64,000 bases of DNA from Terriglobus roseus (GCF_900102185.1 NZ_LT629690.1:3782001-3846000), one strand, 5' to 3'; shown: positions 9,768 through 18,039, counted from the first letter of the stretch. Made by a program: numbers and translations. Notes: a model not told the origin generated them from the letters alone.

Positions 9768-11267
9768 TTAAACGCGTACGTGCTGTGGTGATGGCAGTTT
9801 TTGCCATGTGCGGATCTGTGCCTTCATGGCCGCACATCGTGCTGCGTTCTCAGGGAGTGCCGCAACGTTATGCAACTCCTGCGGATCGGTCTTGAGGTTG
9901 TAAAGTTCGGGGATGTCATTCTCCCAAAGCGTGTACTTCCAGTCGCCTTCGCGAATCATGGTCTTCGGCTGCTTCCCGCCAAGAGCGTATTCGGCATACA
10001 CAGGGCCAAATGCGTGGGCCTTTCCATCCAATAGCGGACGCATACTGCGCCCATCATTTGGCTGCAACAGTGGCACGCCTGCAAGATCAGTAAACGTGCT
10101 GCACAGGTTCACCTGGCTTATTGGCTCTGCCACCGTATTTGCCTTCTGCCCGGGGACACGCAAAAGCAGCGGGATGCCGCAGGAGCCTTCATAGAACTCA
10201 AACTTCGCCCAGAGCCCCAACTCACCCAGCATGTCGCCGTGGTCAGATGTGTAGCAGACGATGGTGTCGTTCTCCAGATTCAGGCTTCGCAGCGTGGCCA
10301 TCACCTGCCCCAGTGCGTCATCCATTTGGGCAAGATTTGCGTAGTAGAAAGCCAACCGCTTCTTCGCCTCCACGGGGTCGTGCAACTCCGGCGTGGGAGC
10401 ATCGAAGCCGATTGTCTTTTGTACTTCCTGGGGCAACGTTGCGAGGTTTGCCTTCCCCCAACTCGGAGGTAACTCCATGTCCTGCCAATGGAACATATCC
10501 GCAAAACGCTTAGCAGGCATAAACGGATCGTGTGGCTTGAGGAATGAGGACACCAGGAAGAATGGTTGGTCCGCATTGCCAAACCGCTTCAGGAAGCGGT
10601 TGGACTCCCGGGCCACAAACGACTCAAAGTGGTCCTCCTCGGGCATCAACGAAATTTCACCAACAGCAACCGATCCCTTCCGCGAGTCAAGCGTGCGATG
10701 CCCTTTCCAGGGGTCACCGTCTTCGCGCCACAGGTCGTCGATCTCCGGCAGCCCTGAGCCTGAGTTTGGCCGTCCAAGCTCGTCCGCATACAACTGCGTC
10801 TTTGGTCCCAAATGCTGGAACCAATCGTTGAAGCCCAGATGGTAGTCAAAGCCATGGGTTTGCGCGTCCACCCAATGCATTTTCCCGACAAGCCCGGTCA
10901 TGTAACCAGCCGCGGCAAAATGGTGCGCTATGGTCTTGTGTTCAGGCGCATACGGGGTCATATTGTTCTGCGCTTCGTTGTGATGGCTGTAGAGCCCGGT
11001 CATCAGAGACGCTCGCGATGGCGTGCAGACAGGGTTGGTGCAGTAGGCCTGGGTAAAGCGGCTACCCGTCGCAGCAAGAACATCCAGGTTGGGGGTATGC
11101 GCTACGCGATCGCCGCTACAACCCATAACCCGGCGGTTGTGCTGATCGGACATCAACAACAACACATTGGGCCGTCGCTTCTTGAGAGGAGACGCGCCCG
11201 ATCCACGAGTGACAGCCGCTACAGCGGCAAGCGATCCGGCATGGGTCAGGAATTTTCTTCGGTTCAA
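9768..11267 (-). CDS. Sulfatase (S1 family), cysteine type
   Basis: A 499-aa sulfatase, first gene of the sulfatase-receptor-sulfatase operon. I chose a TTG start at 11267 because GGAG lies 8 nt upstream and the product then begins with a Tat signal, NRRKFLTHAGSLAAVAA. The frame extends to an ATG at 11354, but that adds 29 residues without signal character. Catalytic motif C81-T-P-S-R85 followed by ASLMTG is the classic formylglycine site. The metal site begins MSDQHNRRVMGCSG, a D-Q-H type seen in many S1 subfamilies. The C-terminal half carries YTSDHGDMLGELGLW, giving further metal ligands. Export through Tat would place it in the periplasm. Substrate unknown. Confidence 0.88.
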   Translation of the reverse strand: MNRRKFLTHAGSLAAVAAVTRGSGASPLKKRRPNVLLLMSDQHNRRVMGCSGDRVAHTPNLDVLAATGSRFTQAYCTNPVCTPSRASLMTGLYSHHNEAQNNMTPYAPEHKTIAHHFAAAGYMTGLVGKMHWVDAQTHGFDYHLGFNDWFQHLGPKTQLYADELGRPNSGSGLPEIDDLWREDGDPWKGHRTLDSRKGSVAVGEISLMPEEDHFESFVARESNRFLKRFGNADQPFFLVSSFLKPHDPFMPAKRFADMFHWQDMELPPSWGKANLATLPQEVQKTIGFDAPTPELHDPVEAKKRLAFYYANLAQMDDALGQVMATLRSLNLENDTIVCYTSDHGDMLGELGLWAKFEFYEGSCGIPLLLRVPGQKANTVAEPISQVNLCSTFTDLAGVPLLQPNDGRSMRPLLDGKAHAFGPVYAEYALGGKQPKTMIREGDWKYTLWENDIPELYNLKTDPQELHNVAALPENAARCAAMKAQIRTWQKLPSPQHVRV

Positions 11268-11364
11268 TGCAATATCTCCACTGGTCTTACGAACCCCCGA
11301 AGCATTCGCCCTCTGTGTCCACGCTGCAAAGGTGAAAACACGGTGTATTCGCACTAAATCGCGA

Positions 11365-11378
11365 AAATAGAGCTATTT
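11365..11378. promoter_or_regulatory. Dyad AAATAG-AG-CTATTT in divergent promoter region
   Basis: A perfect 6-2-6 inverted repeat about 100 bp upstream of the sulfatase start, AT-rich against its surroundings. It could belong to a promoter or a second operator. No assignment beyond the symmetry is possible. Confidence 0.35.
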
Positions 11379-11398
11379 ATCGAGGTTATGAAGGGGTG

Positions 11399-11415
11399 CT
11401 TTACACCGTGTAAAG
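11399..11415. promoter_or_regulatory. Perfect operator-like palindrome CTTTACACCGTGTAAAG
   Basis: An 8-1-8 perfect inverted repeat in the 373-bp region (11268-11640) between the divergent sulfatase operon and the membrane-anchored regulator. On the minus strand it contains TTTACA, which could act as a -35 element for the sulfatase operon, so a bound protein would overlap the promoter. The best candidate ligand is the regulator encoded at 11641, but this is inference. The rest of the region shows no gene. Confidence 0.55.
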
Positions 11416-11640
11416 TACGGATTGCGTTTGGCATCTGCGGCAACGTACGATGTTCGACCAACGGATCAATCGCACATTACGGCGATTCTCGTCACCACGA
11501 CACACTTTTTCAGGAGAGGGGTTTAGCGCAGGCAACAACAGGTGGCCGCAAAGGGATGGGCCAAACAACTGTCGTAGATGGGCAGCAAAGTGCTCATGTG
11601 CTTTGCAGCATAGCAAACAAACTTATCTGGCTTCAAACAC

Positions 11641-13050
11641 ATGGCTGAAGAAAAACGCGTTGTAGAGTCCGCCGCAAGCATTCTCCCCACCCAACGCCCC
11701 CGGCTTGCGGAGGCGAATCACCTTCGCAATGAGTCGCACATAGACTCGCCAGAGTGGCAGGCTGTCCTCCGCATCATCAACAGTCACGGATTCGCCAAAT
11801 CAGCGTTGCTTTCAAATTTTCTTCGTTATGTGTGCGAGAAGAAACTGCAGGGGCGAATCACCGAAATTACAGAACAGCAGATCGGCACCCATGCCTTTGG
11901 GCGTCCTGCAGCGTACAACCCTGGCGACGACAACATTGTGCGCAACTATGCACGCATTCTTCGTTTGCGACTGGATGACTTTTACGCCGAAGAAGGTCGC
12001 GATGAAGCCCTGCGCATTGTCATTCCTCGTGGTAGCTACATACCCCATTTCGAACCGCAGACTCTTCCTGTTCAGAACAGCCGGCTCCCGACCGTAGCCC
12101 TGTCGGAGATTCCGCCGGCTTTGCCGAACATAACGGCACACATTTCCGAAGATCAACCAACCGGCCGAGCCCCGTTGTGGCGAGACAGGAAAGCCTGGGC
12201 CGTAGTCGCTGTTGCCGTGCTTCTACTGATTGCAGCTGGATATGCTGGCAGGCGGGCATGGGTCGCGTTCCACCCGGATGCCTACACAGAGTTTTGGAAT
12301 GAGGTGCTCACGCCGGGCCGCTCCAATATGGTCGTATTGGCCGACAGTGGCTTAGGAGTACTGCAAGACATCACCGGGGCTCGGATCGGACTCCATGAAT
12401 ATGCCTTCGGGGATACATCCGCTATAGCCACTGCATTCGCGAAGCGTTTCCCCGACGTGCCCTTTGGGATTGATCGCTTCAAAAACTTAACCAGTACAGC
12501 CGATATCCATAGTCTGCTTGATATCGCTGAGCAGCCCCAGTTTGCTTCAACCCGACCGCGTGTGCGCTCTGCACAGGATGTGCATATGGACGATCTCTCC
12601 GATGCGAATGCCATCATCGTCGGTGGCCCGCGGGCAAATCCCTGGGGCGATCTTTATGAACCAACCTCTGATTTTCGTCTCGAAATCCCTGGCGAGTTTC
12701 ATGGTTCCCAATTAGACGCACGTGTCGTCATCAACAAGACTCCTAAGACCGGAGAAGCCAGTAAATATTCCAGCGGATTCCATGCGGAGGGAGGCTATGT
12801 AAACCACAGCATCCTGTCATTCCTCCCTAGTCTGGACGGCCATGGTCATGTCCTAATCTTTCGCGGAGGCAACATGGGCGCGACACAGGCGACCGCTGAC
12901 TTCGCTACAGACCGGCTTTCCATGGAACCGATTCTCAAACAGGCACGCAATCGCGATGGCTCACTGCGCCCTTTTGAAGTGCTGTTCGAGACTCGCGTCA
13001 TTGGAGCCAGCTCCCCAAAGGCAGAAGTTTTGCTGGTTCACTACAGATGA
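11641..13050 (+). CDS. Membrane-anchored putative transcriptional regulator with periplasmic domain
   Basis: A 469-aa protein in three parts. Residues 35-140 are basic and helical, ending in a winged-helix-like pattern (VRNYARILRLRLDDFYAEEG, then LRIVIPRGSYIPHF). A single strongly hydrophobic segment lies at about 185-205 (WAVVAVAVLLLIAAGYAG), preceded by Arg/Lys and followed by a long C-terminal part (about 210-469) predicted outside the membrane. The N-part resembles a DNA-binding domain I know from Acidobacteriota membrane-tethered regulators; the C-part (DSGLGVLQDITGARIGLHEY region) is not a fold I can name. It is divergent from the sulfatase-receptor operon, so local control of that operon is the simplest inference. 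Adenylate-cyclase-like or solely structural roles cannot be excluded. Confidence 0.65.
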   Translation: MAEEKRVVESAASILPTQRPRLAEANHLRNESHIDSPEWQAVLRIINSHGFAKSALLSNFLRYVCEKKLQGRITEITEQQIGTHAFGRPAAYNPGDDNIVRNYARILRLRLDDFYAEEGRDEALRIVIPRGSYIPHFEPQTLPVQNSRLPTVALSEIPPALPNITAHISEDQPTGRAPLWRDRKAWAVVAVAVLLLIAAGYAGRRAWVAFHPDAYTEFWNEVLTPGRSNMVVLADSGLGVLQDITGARIGLHEYAFGDTSAIATAFAKRFPDVPFGIDRFKNLTSTADIHSLLDIAEQPQFASTRPRVRSAQDVHMDDLSDANAIIVGGPRANPWGDLYEPTSDFRLEIPGEFHGSQLDARVVINKTPKTGEASKYSSGFHAEGGYVNHSILSFLPSLDGHGHVLIFRGGNMGATQATADFATDRLSMEPILKQARNRDGSLRPFEVLFETRVIGASSPKAEVLLVHYR

Positions 13051-13155
13051 TCTAAAGGCAAGTTGGCAGATTAGTGCAGCACAACGTGAGGCATGGAACG
13101 CTTTGAACTGTCGTTCCTGGGACTTGAGTCGCGTGAGTGGACGAATGCGGCACAA

Positions 13156-13536
13156 CTATGAGGCGGCCTCCATTTGCTCCGTTCTCTCTTTGCTTCTGGC
13201 GTCCCGCTCGCGTGTCTCACGCATATCACTATCGAGGAAGTAATTGAGGAAGGTTCTAATTACGGCGATCGCACCAAGCTTGCCAATCTCTTCCCAGCTA
13301 GGCGCGATAGAAGTCTCAAGAATGTCCGCTGCAAGCTGAATCGAAAGGCCGGCGATTAGCCATCGTGAAAACTGTAGCCAGACCTCGCGCTTTTGATGAT
13401 TAGACGAAGACGAAGTAAGCATCACGCGTAGTCCGTTGATCAAGACTTGTATTATTCCGATCAATAGAAATAGCGTTGCGACACTATTAATAAATAAGAT
13501 CGCAAATTTGGTGATGCCTGCCACGGTCTCTTCCAT
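13156..13536 (-). CDS. DUF1622 family small membrane protein
   Basis: A 126-aa protein with two or three hydrophobic segments (ITKFAILFINSVATLFLLIGIIQVLINGL near residues 7-35, then LIAGLSIQLAADILETSI). The central R-x-x-x-x-x-W-L-x-x-x-R-W-L-I-x-G-L-x-x-Q-L-x-A-D-I pattern is typical of DUF1622. The start is set at the ATG at 13536, with GAGG 8 nt upstream; the longer frame would overlap the upstream transporter gene by 50 bp. The C-terminus is a charged tail rich in Arg and Glu. Function is unknown for the family. It is the last gene of a four-gene minus-strand run. Confidence 0.8.
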   Translation of the reverse strand: MEETVAGITKFAILFINSVATLFLLIGIIQVLINGLRVMLTSSSSNHQKREVWLQFSRWLIAGLSIQLAADILETSIAPSWEEIGKLGAIAVIRTFLNYFLDSDMRETRERDARSKERTEQMEAAS

Positions 13537-13588
13537 GCTTTGTGCCTCATAGATCTGCGCTTTATATGTCCCATCCGTTGCGGACGCC

Positions 13589-14443
13589 TCACTCGTTATG
13601 CATCCTCTTTCGCCATTGAATGTATGGAATAGCAACAATCATTCCGACGATGAGATGGAATAGCACCACCAGCAAGACCGGACCTTTGCGATCGGGGAAG
13701 TTTAGCGACGCTATCGCAACCGCCAATCCGGGATGCCGACTGCTCGTCGCAAGGGCCAATACACTACGGTCGTTAGGGTCCGGTCCGCCCAACAAATGCC
13801 CCACCCCGAGACCAACTAAGGCAAAGAGAAAAACTGTTATCAGTACGCCATTGCCTATCATTTTCCACATAGGTCCCAGGCTGGTGAACAGGATTGGCAG
13901 AACTGCGATTACCAATAAGATCATCGCGATACGAGATACGGTGCTGGCAGATCGATCAGCGAGATCCGGCGCAAGACGATGAAGAAGAATGCCAAGAACG
14001 AGCGGAAGCAAAATCTTAATGAATACCACAGAGATGATTTTGCTGAACGCCAGGTTTGCCTCGAAACCGAAAACCAGGGCAAGTACTTTGATCCACCCAG
14101 GGATCAGAACAATCGAACACAATGCGGCTGCCACCAGAAGCGAAATCGCATAGGGATTGGTGCCTCCGACTTTAACTTCTTTCTTAGGGAAAAATGGAGG
14201 AACCGGCGAGATTGCGATAGCGACAATCGCAGTTGCAACAACGACATTGAGATGAAACAGTTTGTCCGCTGCGACGGCTAGCAAGACCATGATGACGTTT
14301 AAAGAAACGATCGATTTGACTAAGAGGACAGGCTTTCGGAATAGCCAGATTGCATCTTCAAAACTTGAATCCAGGCCGAGGGCCAATACTGTCAGAAAGA
14401 TGCTAACCGCGATTGCTATTGGAATTAGCTCGGCAATCTTCAT
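13589..14443 (-). CDS. Na+-dependent transporter, SBF/bile-acid symporter-like (BASS superfamily)
   Basis: A 284-aa inner-membrane protein with about nine or ten hydrophobic helices, of the length and hydropathy pattern of SBF-like symporters. A central SRHPGLAVAIASLNFPD segment matches the conserved crossover region, where related proteins keep small polar residues for Na+ binding. The open frame begins with a TTG directly after AGGAG; the ATG at 14443 is 9 nt beyond AGGAG and is preferred. The substrate is not evident; family members move bile acids, pyruvate, pantothenate or other organic anions. It lies 52 bp upstream of the DUF1622 gene and 57 bp downstream of the DUF202 gene, consistent with one transcript. 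Confidence 0.78.
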   Translation of the reverse strand: MKIAELIPIAIAVSIFLTVLALGLDSSFEDAIWLFRKPVLLVKSIVSLNVIMVLLAVAADKLFHLNVVVATAIVAIAISPVPPFFPKKEVKVGGTNPYAISLLVAAALCSIVLIPGWIKVLALVFGFEANLAFSKIISVVFIKILLPLVLGILLHRLAPDLADRSASTVSRIAMILLVIAVLPILFTSLGPMWKMIGNGVLITVFLFALVGLGVGHLLGGPDPNDRSVLALATSSRHPGLAVAIASLNFPDRKGPVLLVVLFHLIVGMIVAIPYIQWRKRMHNE

Positions 14444-14500
14444 TTGTTCCAACTCCTGGGAAGTGTGCTTCTGTCGTGGCCCAATGCATGTGAATTTGCC

Positions 14501-14962
14501 TCAGCTGAATGGGCCGATGTGGAACGTCATGCTTATGATCGCCGTGCTTCCTAAGATCAGTAGAAGTGTCGCGATAATCAGAGTGAACGATACTGGGAAC
14601 CCACTCTCTCCATGAATAAGCTCTGCTGAAGTAAGGCTGTCTCGTTCTTTGCGAAGCTGCAGCATAAATTGAGAGTGGTACACGATACCCACGATCAGCA
14701 TTCCGACGCCGAGAAACACGAGGCTGAGGCCGAAATTACGTGGTGCTTTGTCATGTGAGAAGACCAGGTCATTCTTTAACTTTCCAAAAAACTGATAGAT
14801 CGTGAAACCAAAACCAATCAGAGACAGTGAGGTACGCACGACAGACATCAACGTGCGATCGGCACTCATTCGTGTTCGTTGAAACGAAAGCCCCGTTCGT
14901 CGCGCTGCCAATTCCGTGTTGATCTTGGAATGGTCGTCGTGAGATGTGATCTGGTCTGCCAT
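14501..14962 (-). CDS. DUF202/YidH family membrane protein
   Basis: A 153-aa protein of the DUF202 type: an N-terminal helix with AARRTGLSFQRTRMSADRTLMSVVRTSLSLIGFGF, then two more hydrophobic segments (about residues 70-95 and 125-150). The R-T-x-x-S-x-x-R-T-x-x-S-L-x-x-F pattern is the hallmark. The start is placed at the ATG at 14962, with AGGAG 12 nt upstream; the longer frame to 15052 adds Arg-rich, unconserved sequence. YidH-type proteins are small inner-membrane proteins of unknown function. Second gene of the 15649-13156 run. Confidence 0.82.
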   Translation of the reverse strand: MADQITSHDDHSKINTELAARRTGLSFQRTRMSADRTLMSVVRTSLSLIGFGFTIYQFFGKLKNDLVFSHDKAPRNFGLSLVFLGVGMLIVGIVYHSQFMLQLRKERDSLTSAELIHGESGFPVSFTLIIATLLLILGSTAIISMTFHIGPFS

Positions 14963-15097
14963 CGCGGTTTCGGTCTCCTGTCTCTGAAGTTTGGAACGGC
15001 ATCGATAGCCACGGCCATATCGCTTCCAACGGGTGACGCATATACGCGACACACTTCAATACACGCGCTTATCCAATAGGCGTTTCAAGATGGCTTA

Positions 15098-15649
15098 CTA
15101 GGTGGGATCTAAGCCGCAGATTCTTGAGGGCCCCGTTCGGTTCGTATTGTCTTCTGGCATCCGTAACCATTGAGGCAGCTTCGCTTCTGTTGCTGCTGCT
15201 CGACATTCTCGGCGGGTTTCCACATCGACGAATTTCGTTGCAAGCTTCTTCGCTACCCAAATTACAAACACATCATCTACTTGTCCCAGTATCGGGATGA
15301 ACGAGGGGAACACTTGAATTGGCGAGCAAAGGTACATTACAGGGACGGATAGCAATGCCTTTGCTGGCCAGGGAGTGTTGGGATGGCGCATCAGTCGATA
15401 CACAAAAATCACGTCGTGAAGCAGACCTAAGGTCATCCCCAATGACTTGTTGGCTACGGCAGCCAGCTTAAGGCGCATTGAACTACTGTCGCGATTGAGA
15501 ATCTGCTCAAGGTCTGAGGAGTTGTATCTTACCGAGTCCGATGTCGGGACACATCGTTCCTCAATCACATAATCCATGGCCAGTTCCGAAACGTACGGAA
15601 GAGGCAGAGGGCTGACGGCTTCATCTGGCACTGAAAAGATTGAGTTCAA
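15098..15649 (-). CDS. DUF1232 (YkvA-like) domain protein
   Basis: A 183-aa protein whose centre carries the DUF1232 pattern: YRLMRHPNTPWPAKALLSV, then YLCSPIQVFPSFIPILGQVDDVFVIW. The P-x-D-x-I-P-x-x-G-x-x-D-D signature appears here as SPIQVFPSFIPILGQVDD. It is probably a membrane-associated small protein with unknown role. The frame starts with TTG at 15649, with GAGGG 6 nt upstream, which supports this non-ATG start. It heads the run of four small minus-strand genes, with a 135-bp gap to the DUF202 gene, so partial independence is possible. Confidence 0.75.
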   Translation of the reverse strand: MNSIFSVPDEAVSPLPLPYVSELAMDYVIEERCVPTSDSVRYNSSDLEQILNRDSSSMRLKLAAVANKSLGMTLGLLHDVIFVYRLMRHPNTPWPAKALLSVPVMYLCSPIQVFPSFIPILGQVDDVFVIWVAKKLATKFVDVETRRECRAAATEAKLPQWLRMPEDNTNRTGPSRICGLDPT

Positions 15650-15773
15650 CGAAATCCCTCACGAGGGTAATTAGTTGCGTGTACTCGCTAGATTGCCTCG
15701 ACTAAGGTGTGCGGCCATTTGGTCGGCGAATTTAAAGCGTGTTGATTCCAGATAGGTCGATTGTCAGAAGACA

Positions 15774-15812
15774 CATTCTTCCCGGGTGCAACGAACACAC
15801 CCGGGAAGAATG
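15774..15812 (-). terminator. Strong hairpin after the sulfatase gene
   Basis: A perfect 15-bp inverted repeat (arms 15774-15788 and 15798-15812, starting CATTCTTCCCGGGTG, 9-nt loop) just downstream of the stop of the sulfatase at 15822. The minus-strand continuation has only scattered T residues, so it may act as a stabilising end as much as an intrinsic terminator. Confidence 0.7.
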
Positions 15813-15821
15813 ACCAATGAG

Positions 15822-17390
15822 TTACCAGTTGACCGCAGGCATGCTAACGCCACTCTTGCCCAGTTGCTCTCGAACATGAGCAACTTTCTCGTATTGCGTG
15901 ATCGTAATTGGGCCCGTGTACACTTCGCTCTGTATCTTGCGCGGCGGATACTTCACGTAGGTTTGCATCAACTTCTCGATGGCTTCGTTGATGGCAACAA
16001 GCGTCCAGGTACGCTCCGTGTAGTTATTCATAAAGATGTCGTAACGTTCCTGGGGGTCCTGCCACAGATCGAAGATCTGCGGCACGGTTGCAACGTAACT
16101 CTCGGCTCCCTTCCAGCCAAGGTTGCTGTCCACAGCGAGTCCACCGGTGGGCATTCCGTTATCGCCCCTCAGGTTAAACACTGCTTTGTAGTTGGCAACG
16201 CGTGCGGCTCCGGGACTCAGCTCATTCTCGGTGAAGTAGAACCATGCGATGCGGTCCGACTTGCCTTTACCGAAAAGAACCGGCGACATGTCATGGCTGT
16301 CGAAGATGATGGGTTTGCCTTCGCGATCATTCTCGGGGAGTTTCACGCCAGCGAGAGAAGCACATGTAGCCATGAAGTCGAGGCTGCCCAGGATGTCATG
16401 ATTTTTGCTTCCAGCCTTGATTCCGGGTCCAGTGATGATTGCGGGAACACGAGCTCCGCCTTCGCGAACAGTGCCCTTAGTTCCACGGAACGGTGTGTAA
16501 CCTGCATCCGGATAGACGTCCTGCCACGCACCATTGTCGGTCGTCCAGAAGATGTAAGTGTTGTCCTGGATTCCGAGGGCGCGTACCTTGTCCATGATGC
16601 GTCCGATGCGTGAATCCAGTTCCACGATTGAGTCAGCGAACTTGCTCTTGGATGCTGACTTTCCGATGTAGTCAGGATGTGGCAGGTTCGGCTGATGCAC
16701 CTTCATGAAATTAACGCTCATGTAGAACGGTGTGTCGCCCTTGCCGTTGGCATCAAGATATTCAAGGGCTGCCTTTTCGACATAGCCATCGAAGAACGGA
16801 ATTCCAACAACTCCTTTTTCAGGAGTGTCGACATATTGCCCGTTGACCTTGAAGTCTTCCTTCGCCTTCTCACCTGCTTTGCCTGACAGAGCGCCCTTGG
16901 TGACCTTTGCGAACATATCGCGCAACTTCTCAGGCATGTCCGGGAACCAGGTGGGGTCTGCGTAGGTATATGCGTTCAGGTGATACAGACCGCAATACCG
17001 CATCTCGTCAAAGCCCTGCGCGTTCGGTAAGGCGTAGTCGTCTTCACCGAGATGCCACTTGCCGGTAAAGAAGGTCTTATAACCGGCAGTCTTTAGAACA
17101 GATGCGACCGTCCATTCTGCGGCAGGCAGTCCTCCACCTTGCCCCTGAAACGCGACGGTTGTCATACCGCTGCGGTTTGGGATACGTCCGGTATTGATGG
17201 CTGCTCGGCCAGGTGTGCAGCTGGGTTGGCCATAGAAGGAATAGAAGGTCATGCCTTCGTCTGCAAGGCGATCGAAGTTGGGCGTAGCCATTCCCCTTCC
17301 TTCGCCGCCACAGTACGCGCCCAGGTCTCCCCACCCGGTATCATCCGTGATCAGAAAAATAATGTTGGGTTTCTTCTTCGAGTTAGGCAT
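15822..17390 (-). CDS. Arylsulfatase-like S1 sulfatase without signal peptide
   Basis: A 522-aa sulfatase. The metal-binding start is FLITDDTGWGDLGAY, with both Asp present. The formylglycine site is C58-T-P-G-R62 followed by AAINTGR. GKWHLGEDD gives the conserved Lys-His pair. A DNGAW motif in the middle supplies further ligands. The ATG at 17390, preceded by GGAGAG 7 nt upstream, is chosen; the frame reaches 17471 but the extra residues are not conserved. The N-terminus MPNSKKKPNIIFLITDD has no signal peptide, unlike the two other sulfatases here, so it may act in the cytoplasm on imported sugar sulfates. It stands alone between a terminator and a repeat-rich upstream region. Confidence 0.85.
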   Translation of the reverse strand: MPNSKKKPNIIFLITDDTGWGDLGAYCGGEGRGMATPNFDRLADEGMTFYSFYGQPSCTPGRAAINTGRIPNRSGMTTVAFQGQGGGLPAAEWTVASVLKTAGYKTFFTGKWHLGEDDYALPNAQGFDEMRYCGLYHLNAYTYADPTWFPDMPEKLRDMFAKVTKGALSGKAGEKAKEDFKVNGQYVDTPEKGVVGIPFFDGYVEKAALEYLDANGKGDTPFYMSVNFMKVHQPNLPHPDYIGKSASKSKFADSIVELDSRIGRIMDKVRALGIQDNTYIFWTTDNGAWQDVYPDAGYTPFRGTKGTVREGGARVPAIITGPGIKAGSKNHDILGSLDFMATCASLAGVKLPENDREGKPIIFDSHDMSPVLFGKGKSDRIAWFYFTENELSPGAARVANYKAVFNLRGDNGMPTGGLAVDSNLGWKGAESYVATVPQIFDLWQDPQERYDIFMNNYTERTWTLVAINEAIEKLMQTYVKYPPRKIQSEVYTGPITITQYEKVAHVREQLGKSGVSMPAVNW

Positions 17391-17544
17391 TGATTTCTCT
17401 CCTGTGATGATCGAGTCACTTGGGCACGACACCCTATGTCCCCACGGAACGAGGATTGTTCGTGAACGCATCTAACACACATCGCTGGGCCCTATTCGGG
17501 GCAGCTGTGATCGGAGATTAGTTTGGATTTCCAGCCGGGTGGAA

Positions 17545-17605
17545 CTGTCAAAAGCAGACAGCGTGGCCTGTCAGAAACGACAGAACGACCTGTCAGAAAA
17601 CACAG
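17545..17605. promoter_or_regulatory. Triple repeat array of CTGTC-type half-sites
   Basis: Three copies beginning at 17545, 17568 and 17590 (23 and 22 bp apart, about two helical turns). Each begins CTGTCARAA. The first two are dyads, CTGTC-N7-GACAG and CTGTC-N6-GACAG; the third ends in CACAG, an imperfect match. They lie 155-215 bp upstream of the sulfatase start. Such phasing is typical of cooperative regulator binding. The regulator is unknown. Confidence 0.55.
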
Positions 17606-17771
17606 ATTGAGGTTTGTGCCGATCTTCTGCGCAATGGGATCATGAGCTTAAAGTCTCTATCCACGGAGGCATAAAAGCTTGAGATTGCATCCACATCCTA
17701 GACAGCCATTGTGGCTAGTACAGAGGTTGCAGGCGATGATGCGCCGCTTGCCGGAGTATTACCAGATGAAA

Positions 17772-17786
17772 CGAAATGACATTTCG
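17772..17786. promoter_or_regulatory. Perfect dyad CGAAATGACATTTCG
   Basis: A 7-1-7 perfect inverted repeat in the region between the sulfatase and the secreted NHL-type protein gene, overlapping a copy of ATGAAACG at 17766-17773. It has the size and symmetry of an operator. No known regulator is assigned. Confidence 0.45.
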
Positions 17787-17940
17787 CCATTGAGGTTGTT
17801 CTTGTAAGTTTGGGCGGCTATGGCACAACAATCTCACGTAATTACTAGCAATTTCTCGCATCGTGACATGAAGAAAAAGCCAAGCCCTTAAGCCCAAAAT
17901 GAAACGCCAGGCACCGGCATATTTACCTTACGCATGCGCG

Positions 17941-17970
17941 TTGACACCACTTCGCATTGAGAACTAAAAG
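17941..17970 (+). promoter_or_regulatory. Candidate sigma-70 promoter for the gene at 18040
   Basis: TTGACA at 17941-17946 and TAAAAG at 17965-17970 with an 18-bp spacer. The -35 is a perfect match and the -10 is poor. Transcription would begin near 17977, giving a leader of about 63 nt. Confidence 0.4.
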
Positions 17971-18000
17971 GCTCGTGGACTTTACCTATCCCCCACGTGA

Positions 18001-18034
18001 AAGCCTCCTGACCATGTGCCAGAAGGCTTAGGAG
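18001..18034 (+). promoter_or_regulatory. Leader hairpin abutting the ribosome-binding site of the gene at 18040
   Basis: AAGCCT (18001-18006) pairs with AGGCTT (18024-18029), and CTG pairs with CAG inside it across a one-base mismatch. The ribosome-binding site AGGAG (18030-18034) follows directly, and CTCCT in the 5' arm (18005-18009) could pair with it. An upstream segment (17969-17978) can pair instead with 17993-18006. The geometry would allow translational control, but no ligand or known riboswitch is recognised. Confidence 0.4.
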
Positions 18035-18039
18035 ATTCT

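Larger units (their letters stand above)
17391..18039. other. Long divergent intergenic region, repeat-rich
   Basis: 649 bp with no supportable gene; one short minus-strand frame (17715-17897) has no features. It separates a minus-strand sulfatase from a plus-strand secreted protein, so it holds at least two promoters. It contains three CTGTC repeats (17545-17605), a perfect dyad (17772-17786), two copies of an ATGAAACG motif (17766, 17900) that recurs before the gene at 21739, a candidate promoter (17941-17970) and a leader hairpin before the start at 18040. Confidence 0.6.

Noticed and set aside
15786..16613. 275-codon plus-strand frame opposite the sulfatase
   Set aside because: Antisense shadow of a gene with intact sulfatase motifs; it begins in the terminator hairpin.
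17545..17605. Possible CRISPR array
   Set aside because: Repeats are only about 9-16 bp with 22-23 bp period and no spacer of normal length; no cas gene is present. Operator array fits better.
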